18,380 bases of DNA from Gammaproteobacteria bacterium (GTDB lineage: Bacteria; Pseudomonadota; Gammaproteobacteria; Porifericomitales; Porifericomitaceae). The notes beneath the pieces are model-generated. The model was not told the origin of the DNA, did not search any database, and was given only the letters and a program-made list of their open reading frames with translations. The stretch is taken from NCBI GenBank assembly GCA_028817255.1, contig JAPPQA010000015.1, forward strand, positions 1 to 18,380, read 5' to 3'. Of the stretch, positions 12,401 to 18,380 are shown piece after piece; positions within the stretch are counted from its first letter, which is position 1; each line of letters opens with the position of its first letter. The position numbers were made by a program, and so were the translations under genes.

Positions 12401-13639
12401 ATGGCGAAAACCGTATTTCGCGCCGAAATGGGTACGTGGCCTGAAGATCAAGCCACCAAAACTCACAACCGCTGGCATCCGGATATTCCCATTGTCGAAT
12501 CGTTCAAACCGGGAGACGAGTTCCGGGTTGAGTGCTACGACTGGACCGGCGGGCAGATCTCCAACGACAACAGCGCTAACGACATCCGGGACGTGGATCT
12601 CTCGAAGGTGCATTACCTGAGCGGCCCCTTCGGGGTCGAGGGCGCGGAGCCCGGCGACCTGATGGTAGTGGATATTAACGATATCGGTGCGTTGGAGGAT
12701 TCCCAGTGGGGTTTCACCGGCATCTTCGCCCTGGAAAACGGCGGGGGGTTTCTGGACCGGCATTACCCCAGGGCCCGGAAGGCCTGCTGGGATTTCCACG
12801 GTATCTACACCTCTTCGCGGCACATCCCCGGCGTCCGCTGGGCCGGCATGATCCATCCCGGCCTGATCGGTTGCCTGCCTTCGGCCGAACTGCTGGCTAC
12901 CTGGAACAAGCGGGAGTCCGCCCTGTTCAACACCGATAAGGACCGCGTACCCCCATTGTGCACTTTGCCGGACGGCATGGCGGGAACGACCACGGCGTTG
13001 CTGGGGCAGATGCAGGGAGGCGCTGCGCAGGAGGCCGCGAAGGTGGCCGCGCGCACGGTCCCGGGACGGGAGCATGGCGGCAACTGCGACATCAAGAACC
13101 TGTCCCGCGGCTCGCGGGTCTATTTCCCCGTGTACGTCAAGGGCGGCGGGCTGTCCATGGGCGACATCCACTGGTCCCAGGGGGATGGCGAGATCACCTT
13201 CTGCGGCGCCATTGAGATGGCCGGCTGGATCGATATCGGCGTCGATCTCATCAAGGGAGGCATGGAGAAGTACGGGATCATCAATCCTATCTTCCGGCCA
13301 AGCCCGATCGAGCCGCGCTTCTCCGAGTACTTGGTGTTCGAGGGAATCTCGGTGGACGAGCATACCGGCGACCAGCACTACCTCGATGCGACCATTGCTT
13401 ACCGCAGGGCTTGCCTGAACGCGGTCGAGTACATGAAGAAGTTCGGCTACACCGGCGAACAGGCCTACATGATCCTGGGCACGGCGCCGTGCGAGGGACG
13501 GATCAGCGGGATCGTGGATATCCCGAATGCCTGTTGCACGCTGGCTTTGCCGACGGAGATATTCGACTTTGACATCCGGCCGTCCGCCGAGGGCCCTAGC
13601 CGCAAGGTGCCCCAAAGCGACGTTGCCGACTCCGATTAG
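12401..13639 (+). CDS. fmdA: Formamidase (FmdA/AmdA family)
   Basis: A 412-residue cytoplasmic amidase of the FmdA_AmdA family (Methylophilus formamidase is about the same length). It hydrolyses formamide, and possibly other short amides, to ammonia and the acid. Family-typical segments are the N-terminal HNRWHPDIP, TGGQISNDNSANDIRDVDL, GIYTSSRHIPGVRWAGMIHPGLIG, REHGGNCDIKNLSRGS, FPVYVKGGGLSMGDIHWSQGDGE and EAYM-like GEQAYMILGTAPCEGRISGIVDIPNACCTL. GGAGG (12391-12395) lies 5 nt before the ATG. It heads an operon with an AmiS/UreI channel, FmdB and CrcB, indicating use of amides as nitrogen source. The protein is complete. Confidence 0.95.
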   Translation: MAKTVFRAEMGTWPEDQATKTHNRWHPDIPIVESFKPGDEFRVECYDWTGGQISNDNSANDIRDVDLSKVHYLSGPFGVEGAEPGDLMVVDINDIGALEDSQWGFTGIFALENGGGFLDRHYPRARKACWDFHGIYTSSRHIPGVRWAGMIHPGLIGCLPSAELLATWNKRESALFNTDKDRVPPLCTLPDGMAGTTTALLGQMQGGAAQEAAKVAARTVPGREHGGNCDIKNLSRGSRVYFPVYVKGGGLSMGDIHWSQGDGEITFCGAIEMAGWIDIGVDLIKGGMEKYGIINPIFRPSPIEPRFSEYLVFEGISVDEHTGDQHYLDATIAYRRACLNAVEYMKKFGYTGEQAYMILGTAPCEGRISGIVDIPNACCTLALPTEIFDFDIRPSAEGPSRKVPQSDVADSD

Positions 13640-13648
13640 GCCCCGGCC

Positions 13649-14167
13649 ATGTTGCTTGGACTAGCGCTTCTGTATGTGGGCGCCGTGCTGTTCTTGAACG
13701 GCATCTGGGTCATGGGTCATATTGAGGACCGCGAGATTGCGGTAATCAATATCTTCGTCGGGACGCTGACCTTGCTGATCGCCCTCTACCTCGCATTCGG
13801 GCCGGAGGCGGACGCGGTCACTATCAAGGCGGCGGCCTTCACCCTGCTGTTCACCTTCACCTATTACTGGGTGGCGTGGAATCGCTGGAACGGGGCCGAT
13901 GGTCGGGGTCTGGGCTGGTTCTGCTTCTTTGTAGGCGCAACGGTGATCCCGATTACCATACAGCATTTTGCCGACACGGAGATGACCATATGGGGGTTCT
14001 GGTTTGGCATTTGCTGGGCCTCGTGGGCGGTGCTGTGGTTCCTGTTCTGGGCCTTGCTGGCCTTGAAGAAGCCGATCGCCAAGGCCACGGGAGCGATCTG
14101 CGCGGCGCAGGGCGTCTATACCGGCTGGATACCGGGATATATGCTCCTGACCGGGCTGATCGCCTAG
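13649..14167 (+). CDS. AmiS/UreI-family amide or urea channel
   Basis: A 172-residue inner-membrane protein with about six hydrophobic helices, of the AmiS/UreI family, small pores for urea or short amides. Typical features are the N-terminal LYVGAVLFLNGIW, the conserved IAVINIFVGTL helix, the FTYYWVAWNRW segment and the C-terminal GWIPGYMLLTGL. It starts 9 nt after the fmdA stop without an obvious Shine-Dalgarno, so it is probably coupled to fmdA. In this context the likely cargo is formamide; pH gating as in Helicobacter UreI cannot be inferred. A stable hairpin follows it. Confidence 0.92.
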   Translation: MLLGLALLYVGAVLFLNGIWVMGHIEDREIAVINIFVGTLTLLIALYLAFGPEADAVTIKAAAFTLLFTFTYYWVAWNRWNGADGRGLGWFCFFVGATVIPITIQHFADTEMTIWGFWFGICWASWAVLWFLFWALLALKKPIAKATGAICAAQGVYTGWIPGYMLLTGLIA

Positions 14168-14190
14168 TCGAAGTCGTATTTTAGTCAAGT

Positions 14191-14232
14191 CCCGCCTGTC
14201 GGCGCCTCTTTCCGGGGCGACCGGCAGGCGGG
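14191..14232 (+). promoter_or_regulatory. Stable hairpin between the amide channel gene and fmdB
   Basis: CCCGCCTG (14191-14198) pairs with CAGGCGGG (14225-14232), and the stem extends inward as CGG/CCG and CGCC/GGCG with one or two bulges around a CTCTTTC loop. No T tract follows on either strand, so rather than a strong terminator it is probably an RNA-processing or mRNA-stability stem lowering expression of the downstream genes. Confidence 0.6.
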
Positions 14233-14261
14233 TGCGATGCGCGAGGAGGGCCGGGACCGGG

Positions 14262-14552
14262 ATGCCTTTGTACCACTATCTTTGCGAGGGCTGCGGCGAG
14301 TTTGCGGAGCGGCGCCGGATGGCCGAGTACGATATCTCCGTAGAGTGCCCCCGCTGCCGCCGACTGGCGCCGCGCGCGCTCAAGGCGCCCTTTCTCAACA
14401 CGATGAACAAGAACCGGCGCATCGCCCACCAGAGGAACGAGCGCAGCGCCGACGAACCGAGGGTAGAGCGCAGGAGGGCGCCCGCGGGCGCCGGAACACG
14501 CGCACACCATCATCGCGCGCATGGCACTCGTCCCTGGATGATCGGGCATTAA
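14262..14552 (+). CDS. fmdB: FmdB-family zinc ribbon protein
   Basis: A 96-residue small protein. The N-terminus MPLYHYLCEGCGEF is the family signature, with Zn ligands Cys8, Cys11, Cys29 and Cys32 (CEGC and CPRC). The rest is basic and low-complexity (RRAPAGAG, HHHRAH). FmdB is associated with formamidase genes and was proposed to regulate them; many genomes carry it with no proven role. The start at 14262 gives the family N-terminus; GAGGAGG lies 12 nt upstream, rather far. An in-frame ATG at 14232 would add ten residues not seen in the family. Confidence 0.88.
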   Translation: MPLYHYLCEGCGEFAERRRMAEYDISVECPRCRRLAPRALKAPFLNTMNKNRRIAHQRNERSADEPRVERRRAPAGAGTRAHHHRAHGTRPWMIGH

Positions 14553-14554
14553 CG

Positions 14555-14935
14555 GTGCTCCATTCCTTGTTGGCCGTTGCCGGCGGGGGCGCGGTGGGCG
14601 CCGTGGCGCGCTACCTGGTTTACGTGGCGACGACGAGCGTCCTGGGATTGGAGGCGCCGTTCGCTACGCTTGCCGTCAACGTGATCGGCTCGTTGTTCAT
14701 GGGATTTTGGGTGGAAGCCATGGCGCTTGCCTGGACCGTGTCGAAGGAAGCGCGTCTGTTCTTTCTGGTCGGCATTCTCGGCAGCTTTACCACTTTCTCC
14801 GCGTTTTCGCTGGATTTTGCGACGCTCTACGAGCGGGGCCGCTTTGTCCTGTGCGTCCTGTACGCGACCGCTTCGGTGGCCGTTTCCATTGGCGCCTTGT
14901 TCGCCGGACTGCTGCTGGCCAGGAAGATTTTCTGA
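14555..14935 (+). CDS. crcB: Fluoride channel CrcB/FluC
   Basis: A 126-residue membrane protein with four helices, a dual-topology homodimeric fluoride exporter. Conserved elements are GGGAVGAVARYL, TLAVNVIGS (Asn42) and GILGSFTTFSAFSLD, which holds the phenylalanine-box residues Phe81 and Phe84 and the central sodium-site turn. The usual GTLxVN glycine is Ala. It starts with GTG at 14555, 2 nt after the fmdB stop, so it is read by coupling; longer in-frame upstream sequence overlaps fmdB and is not CrcB-like. No fluoride riboswitch is visible, consistent with expression as an operon passenger. Confidence 0.92.
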   Translation: MLHSLLAVAGGGAVGAVARYLVYVATTSVLGLEAPFATLAVNVIGSLFMGFWVEAMALAWTVSKEARLFFLVGILGSFTTFSAFSLDFATLYERGRFVLCVLYATASVAVSIGALFAGLLLARKIF

Positions 14936-14986
14936 TGCCGCATGTGCTGGACAGCGACGCTTGTATGAATTTGATCCTTATGCGTA

Positions 14987-15019
14987 TATAATAGCAGCCA
15001 CAACGACAGTTCGTTGTGG
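14987..15019 (+). promoter_or_regulatory. Promoter -10 and 5'-terminal hairpin of the Lys-rich protein gene
   Basis: A perfect TATAAT (14987-14992) predicts start near 14999; no good -35 is seen (TTGTAT at 14961 is 20 bp away). The stem CCACAACGA (14998-15006), loop CAGT, TCGTTGTGG (15011-15019) is perfect over 9 bp and would begin at the very 5' end of the RNA. GGAGGGGGAG (about 15034-15043) is the ribosome site. Confidence 0.6.
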
Positions 15020-15045
15020 TACGTCAAAAGTGTGGAGGGGGAGCC

Positions 15046-15393
15046 ATGGTAAAGAAGAAGTCTGGAAGCAAGAAGTCCTCTAGGAAAACTGTGAGCAAGA
15101 AGCGGAAGGCGAAGACGGTTGCCAAGAAGAAAGCTGTCAGAAAGGTAGCTGCCAAGAAGAAGGTTGCCAAGAGGACAGCCGTCAGGAAGAAGGCTGCCAA
15201 AAAGAAAACTGTCAGGAAAAAGACCGTCAAGAAGAAAGTCGCCAAGAGGAAGGGCGCCAAAAAGAAAGTCGCGAGGAAAAAGACCGCCAAAAAGAAAGTC
15301 GCCAAGAAGGCGGGCGCCAAAAGGGCGGTGAAGAAAAAAAAGGCCGCAAAGAAGAAGAGAAGCGCGAGGCCGAAAAAAAAAATCTTCTTCTGA
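15046..15393 (+). CDS. Lysine-rich histone H1/AlgP-like DNA-binding protein
   Basis: A 115-residue protein built of Lys/Ala/Val/Arg repeats of the AKKKVAKK and VRKKT type. I count 51 Lys and 11 Arg and no Asp, Glu, Asn, Gln, His or Leu. This resembles the C-terminal domain of eukaryotic H1 and bacterial H1-like proteins (Hc1, AlgP/AlgR3), which are disordered and compact DNA or RNA. The start at 15046 follows a very strong ribosome site. The frame closes with IFF-TGA directly after A10 (15373-15382), with an A8 tract at 15334-15341. A basic frame with normal-looking codons continues in another phase to 15511, so the true product may be about 40 residues longer. Base composition is AAG-rich and unlike the neighbours, as expected from amino-acid content. 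Confidence 0.85.
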   Translation: MVKKKSGSKKSSRKTVSKKRKAKTVAKKKAVRKVAAKKKVAKRTAVRKKAAKKKTVRKKTVKKKVAKRKGAKKKVARKKTAKKKVAKKAGAKRAVKKKKAAKKKRSARPKKKIFF

Positions 15394-15511
15394 GACCTTA
15401 AAGTTACCGGGTCTGCCCGGTGGCGACCGGCGTCGCGCTGAAGCCCGTAAAAAGATACAGGAACGGCGGCAGCAACGGCGGAAAGTAGCAGAGAGGAGGT
15501 TTGGCCGCTAA
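15383..15511 (+). pseudogene. Probable out-of-frame C-terminal extension of the Lys-rich protein
   Basis: If the A10 tract had nine A, the frame would not stop at 15393 but run to TAA at 15509-15511, adding 42 residues: SSSETLKLPGLPGGD, then RRRAEARKKIQERRQQRRK and VAERRFGR. The segment is basic, helix-forming and suits the rest of the protein, and the 16-bp hairpin at 15538 follows its stop by 26 nt. It may be a sequencing homopolymer error, a real frameshift, or slippage at the A run. Confidence 0.55.
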
Positions 15512-15537
15512 GCGAAGCGGTTGGTAAGTCCGGCTGG

Positions 15538-15577
15538 CCGGCTCTCCGCTCCGAAATCCTCCGGAGCGGAGAGCCGG
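15538..15577. terminator. Perfect 16-bp hairpin after the Lys-rich gene
   Basis: CCGGCTCTCCGCTCCG (15538-15553), loop AAATCCTC, and its exact complement at 15562-15577. No T tract follows, so it is not a classical intrinsic terminator, but its length and position suggest a transcript-end structure. The remaining intergenic bases to katG hold the leader elements listed separately; 15578-15675 shows nothing recognisable. Confidence 0.6.
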
Positions 15578-15711
15578 GGGCGTAGGAGAGGGCGCATATT
15601 CTACGGTGTGCGCGGGGGCTTTACCCGTATTTTATGGCGTTTTGAGGCTGAATAATTCGTTTCTGCCCGGACTACTTGACAAGGGTGGCGCAATAGAGGC
15701 AATCTTGCGAT

Positions 15712-15748
15712 ATAGACTTTGTCTAAACTGGATATTTCCACGAAAGAT
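15712..15748 (+). promoter_or_regulatory. Weak OxyR-like site upstream of katG
   Basis: ATAG-N7-CTAA-N7-ATTT-N7-AGAT follows the spacing of the OxyR tetranucleotide consensus (ATAG and CTAT alternating, 7-nt gaps) with 11 of 16 bases. OxyR controls katG in many proteobacteria. A TTGACA at 15676-15681 lies upstream without a good -10. Confidence 0.3.
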
Positions 15749-15766
15749 TCAGGAGGCAGCAAGCAG

Positions 15767-15832
15767 ATGCCGGCACTAGCGCGATTTATTGACCGAACCG
15801 GCCAGAACCGGCCAGAATGGTTTATAGATTAG
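15767..15832 (+). CDS. Possible 21-residue leader peptide upstream of katG
   Basis: ATG at 15767 follows a perfect AGGAGG (15751-15756) by 10 nt and opens 21 codons (MPALARFIDRTGQNRPEWFID) ending in TAG, 34 nt before katG. No homologue is known to me. It could be a regulatory upstream ORF, or chance; the same stretch contains a 10-bp direct repeat and a TATAGA that could instead be promoter elements. Confidence 0.35.
   Translation: MPALARFIDRTGQNRPEWFID
15795..15817 (+). repeat. Two tandem AACCGGCCAG units before katG
   Basis: AACCGGCCAG occurs at 15796-15805 and 15806-15815, followed by AA. The 10-bp period puts both copies on the same helix face, and they lie just upstream of TATAGA (15823-15828), where an activator would bind if that is the -10. 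Confidence 0.6.
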
Positions 15833-15866
15833 CGCTATCCGCTATCGCATCGGAGGAAATAACGCA

Positions 15867-18089
15867 ATGGATAACACCGCTAAATCAAACGAATCGCTCT
15901 GCCCGTTTGCGACCAGCCCCGGGTCGCGCACCAGGGTCAACGTCCAGTCGAACCGCGACTGGTGGCCAAACCGGCTGAACACCAATATTCTGCATCTTCA
16001 TTCTGGAAATCCCAACCCGCTGGGCGCGCGGTTTAACTACGCCGAGGCATTCAAAAAGCTCGACCTTGCAGCCGTCAAGAACGACCTGTATGCGCTGATG
16101 ACCGACTCGCAGGATTGGTGGCCGGCGGACTGGGGACATTATGGCGGGTTGTTCATCCGCATGGCCTGGCACGCCGCGGGCACTTACCGGATATCGGACG
16201 GGCGCGGCGGTGCGGGCACCGGCGGGCAGCGTTTCGCCCCGGTCAGCAGCTGGCCCGACAACGGCAATCTGGACAAGGCGCGCCGGCTGTTGTGGCCCAT
16301 CAAGCGCAAGTACGGCAACAAAATTTCGTGGGGCGATTTGATGGTTCTGGCCGGCAACTGCGCGCTGGAATCCATGGGCTTTAAAACCTTCGGTTTTGCC
16401 GGCGGGCGCGAAGATGTCTGGGAAGCCGAAAGTGAAATCTACTGGGGCTCGGAGAACGAATGGCTCGGCGACAACCGCTACAGCGGTGAGCGCGACCTCG
16501 AAAACCCGCTGGGCGCGGTGCAGATGGGGTTGATTTATGTGAACCCCGAAGGGCCAAACGGCGAGCCCGACCCGGTGGCTTCGGGGCGCGATGTACGCGA
16601 GACCTTTGCGCGCATGGCCATGAACGACGAGGAAACCGTGGCGCTGGTGGCCGGCGGCCACACCTTCGGCAAGGCGCACGGCGCGGGTGACCCGGACATG
16701 GTCGGGCCGGACCCGGAAGGCGCGCCGCTGGAGCAGATGGGGCTGGGCTGGGTGAACGGCTTCGGTTCCGGCAAGGGCGCCAGCACCACCACCAGCGGCA
16801 TTGAAGGCGCGTGGAAGCCGAACCCGACCAAGTGGGACAACGGCTATTTCAATATGCTGTTTGGCTACGAATGGGAACTGGTGAAAAGCCCCGCCGACGC
16901 GTGGCAATGGATAGCCAAGGATGTGCGTGAGGAACACATGATTCCAGACGCGCACGACCCGTCGAAAAAGCACCGCCCGATTATGACCACGGCAGACATG
17001 TCGCTGCGCTTTGACCCGATTTATGAGCCGATTTCGCGGCGCTATCATCAAAACCCGCGGGAGTTCGCCGATGCCTTCGCGCGCGCCTGGTTCAAACTGA
17101 CGCACCGCGATATGGGCCCGCTGTCGCGTTATCTCGGCCCGGAAATCCCGCGGGAAAAGCTGATTTGGCAGGACCCGGTTCCGGCCGTTGAGCACAAGTT
17201 GGTGGGTGACGGCGAAATCGCCGCATTGAAGAAAAAGATTCTGGCGGCGGGCCTGAGCGTTTCCGAACTGGTGACCACCGCGTGGGCGGCGGCGGCGACT
17301 TTCCGCGGCTCCGACAAGCGCGGCGGCGCGAACGGCGCGCGGATTCGCCTGGCTCCGCAAAAGGATTGGGAGGTCAACCGGCCCGAGCAGCTGGGCAAGG
17401 TTTTGCGGAAACTGGAAACCATTCAGCAGGAATACAGCGGCTCGGCCAACGGCGGCGCCAAAATCTCGCTGGCGGATTTGATTGTACTTGGCGGTTGCGC
17501 CGGCGTTGAGGAAGCGGCACGGCTTGCCGGGCACAAGGTGAACGTGCCGTTTGCGCCCGGACGCACCGATGCATCGCAGGAGATGACCGATGTGGAATCG
17601 TTTGCGGTGCTGGAACCGAGAGCCGACGGTTTTCGCAACTATGTGCGCGACGGGATGGACTTCCCGGCCGAGGAAATGCTGCTCGACCGGGCGCAGCTGA
17701 TGAGGCTGACAGCCGCCGAAATGACCGTCCTGGTCGGCGGCATGCGGGTGTTGGACACCAATTACGGTTCAGCGAAGCACGGGCTGTTCACCGCCAGGCC
17801 CGGAATGCTGAGCAATGACTTTTTCGTCAATCTGCTTGATATGGGTTTGGAGTGGAAGCCCGCGGCGCAGGAAGGCATTTTCGAGGGACACGACCGGGCA
17901 TCGGGCCAAATGAAATGGACAGCCACAAGGGTGGACCTGGTATTTGGCTCCAATGCGGAATTGCGGGCGCTTGCCGAGCTCTACGGCAGCGACGATTCTC
18001 AAGGCAAGTTCGTCGAGGATTTTGCCGCCGCCTGGAACAAGGTGATGAACCTGGACCGGTATGACCTGCCGCAATCCATGAGAAACTGA
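15867..18089 (+). CDS. katG: Catalase-peroxidase KatG
   Basis: A 740-residue bifunctional haem enzyme that removes hydrogen peroxide. The N-terminal haem domain has distal Arg98, Trp101 and His102 (RMAWHAAG), proximal His265 in GGHTFGKAHG, and the Met-Tyr-Trp cross-link residues Trp101, Tyr224 (GLIYVNPEGP) and Met250 (FARMAMND), with spacing as in Mycobacterium tuberculosis KatG. The second, haem-free domain (from about 425) is complete to the end. GGAGG (15852-15856) lies 10 nt before the ATG. It is a single-gene unit following a long leader region and lies next to a repeat-rich segment. No signal peptide is seen, so it is cytoplasmic. Confidence 0.97.
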   Translation: MDNTAKSNESLCPFATSPGSRTRVNVQSNRDWWPNRLNTNILHLHSGNPNPLGARFNYAEAFKKLDLAAVKNDLYALMTDSQDWWPADWGHYGGLFIRMAWHAAGTYRISDGRGGAGTGGQRFAPVSSWPDNGNLDKARRLLWPIKRKYGNKISWGDLMVLAGNCALESMGFKTFGFAGGREDVWEAESEIYWGSENEWLGDNRYSGERDLENPLGAVQMGLIYVNPEGPNGEPDPVASGRDVRETFARMAMNDEETVALVAGGHTFGKAHGAGDPDMVGPDPEGAPLEQMGLGWVNGFGSGKGASTTTSGIEGAWKPNPTKWDNGYFNMLFGYEWELVKSPADAWQWIAKDVREEHMIPDAHDPSKKHRPIMTTADMSLRFDPIYEPISRRYHQNPREFADAFARAWFKLTHRDMGPLSRYLGPEIPREKLIWQDPVPAVEHKLVGDGEIAALKKKILAAGLSVSELVTTAWAAAATFRGSDKRGGANGARIRLAPQKDWEVNRPEQLGKVLRKLETIQQEYSGSANGGAKISLADLIVLGGCAGVEEAARLAGHKVNVPFAPGRTDASQEMTDVESFAVLEPRADGFRNYVRDGMDFPAEEMLLDRAQLMRLTAAEMTVLVGGMRVLDTNYGSAKHGLFTARPGMLSNDFFVNLLDMGLEWKPAAQEGIFEGHDRASGQMKWTATRVDLVFGSNAELRALAELYGSDDSQGKFVEDFAAAWNKVMNLDRYDLPQSMRN

Positions 18090-18182
18090 CTGTCGGAGGC
18101 TTCTCCTTGAACCAACCGCCGCACGGCGGTGGCAGCGGCAATATTTCCGCGGCTTATCGGAATTCGTCGAAGGGACAAGATT

Positions 18183-18294
18183 CCCACCCCGCCATTCCCG
18201 CTTTTTTCCGTCATTCCGGCGAAAGCCGGAATGACGGAAAGCAACATATAAATGACGGAAGGCAACATATAAATGGCAGGAATGGCGGGGTGGG
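18183..18294. repeat. Nested palindromic element downstream of katG
   Basis: The outer arms CCCACCCCGCCATTCC (18183-18198) and GGAATGGCGGGGTGGG (18279-18294) are exact complements. Inside is a 16-bp perfect hairpin TTTCCGTCATTCCGGC-GAAA-GCCGGAATGACGGAAA (18205-18240) and then a tandem repeat. The 18189-18232 part is the inverted counterpart of 30-73. It looks like a REP/MITE-type composite unit, and as RNA it could serve as a katG transcript end. Confidence 0.85.
18231..18272 (+). repeat. 21-bp tandem repeat, two copies
   Basis: ATGACGGAAAGCAACATATAA (18231-18251) and a copy with one change (18252-18272) are followed by a partial ATGGCAGG. It lies inside the nested palindrome and probably arose by duplication of its arm. 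Confidence 0.85.
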
Positions 18295-18306
18295 CTTTAT
18301 TCACTG

Positions 18307-18328
18307 GATTCCCGCCTGCGCGGGATGC
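18307..18328. repeat. Second short palindromic repeat at the right edge
   Basis: GGATTCCCGC-CTGC-GCGGGATGC is another member of the GGATTCC...GGAAT stem-loop family, with a 5-bp core stem and one arm base missing relative to the usual form. It is noncoding, and nothing else is recognised from here to the window end. Confidence 0.5.
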
Positions 18329-18380
18329 GTATCGGTTGCTGACCTCCGTTTCTGCGTTTCGAAGTGAGGCAGGTCCCCGA

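Noticed and set aside
12284..13615. 443-codon antisense open frame across fmdA
   Set aside because: Same cause; no recognisable family, and it would cover the fmdA promoter and gene.
14440..14560. Fluoride riboswitch upstream of crcB
   Set aside because: The region is the fmdB coding sequence and shows no crcB-motif core.
15046..15393. Repetitive Lys-rich region as noncoding low-complexity repeat
   Set aside because: Strong ribosome site, promoter and uninterrupted frame with the H1/AlgP-like pattern support a real gene.
15885..17534. 549-codon antisense open frame across katG
   Set aside because: It is a shadow of GC-rich codon usage; the translation shows no domain, while the sense strand encodes complete KatG.
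18183..18294. CRISPR-like array
   Set aside because: Only two adjacent 21-bp copies without spacers, inside a palindrome; no cas genes.

Overview
The window is GC-rich (low 60s by eye) and tightly packed. It looks like a gammaproteobacterial chromosome, probably an under-studied lineage. The evidence is a full-length Aas acyltransferase/acyl-ACP synthetase, an RNase HI of exactly E. coli length and catalytic spacing, and an mltD / methyltransferase / rnhA / dnaQ neighbourhood recalling the E. coli mltD-gloB-yafS-rnhA-dnaQ region. There is no phage, IS element, CRISPR array, tRNA or rRNA. A palindromic dispersed repeat lies near each end in opposite orientation.

Left part (1-5686). A short-chain dehydrogenase (284-1042, +), whose catalytic Tyr is replaced by Phe, converges on a four-gene minus-strand operon (4688 to 1059). 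The operon encodes an ExbB/TolQ/MotA-type proton-channel subunit, an ExbD-like one-helix protein with a DUF2135-like periplasmic domain, a two-helix membrane protein, and a secreted-VWA / transmembrane / cytoplasmic-FHA protein. The genes are 4-6 nt apart or overlap. This is the best candidate for an undescribed system: a proton-motive-force-driven envelope machine with a periplasmic VWA arm and a cytoplasmic phosphothreonine reader. A divergent gene (5081-5686) encodes an exported DUF302 protein.

Middle (5683-12062). mltD (lipoprotein lytic transglycosylase with four LysM domains) and aas form a minus-strand pair joined by a GTGA overlap. A divergent plus-strand operon carries a methyltransferase, rnhA and dnaQ, joined by GTGA and ATGA overlaps. 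The two promoters appear to share a -35 region, and mltD looks leaderless. gloB is absent from this cluster. A monothiol glutaredoxin (CGFS) follows on the minus strand.

Right part (12063-18380). A nitrogen-scavenging operon encodes formamidase (fmdA), an AmiS/UreI-type channel, the FmdB zinc ribbon and the fluoride channel CrcB/FluC. Its likely promoter has a G8 run in the spacer, suggesting length-dependent switching. Next is an extremely lysine-rich, acid-free H1/AlgP-like protein. It ends just after an A10 tract, and a convincing basic coding frame continues past it to 15511, so it is either frameshifted, mis-sequenced or subject to slippage. A perfect 16-bp hairpin follows. katG (catalase-peroxidase) comes last, preceded by a possible 21-codon leader ORF with a perfect Shine-Dalgarno. 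The right edge is a nested palindrome/tandem-repeat element.
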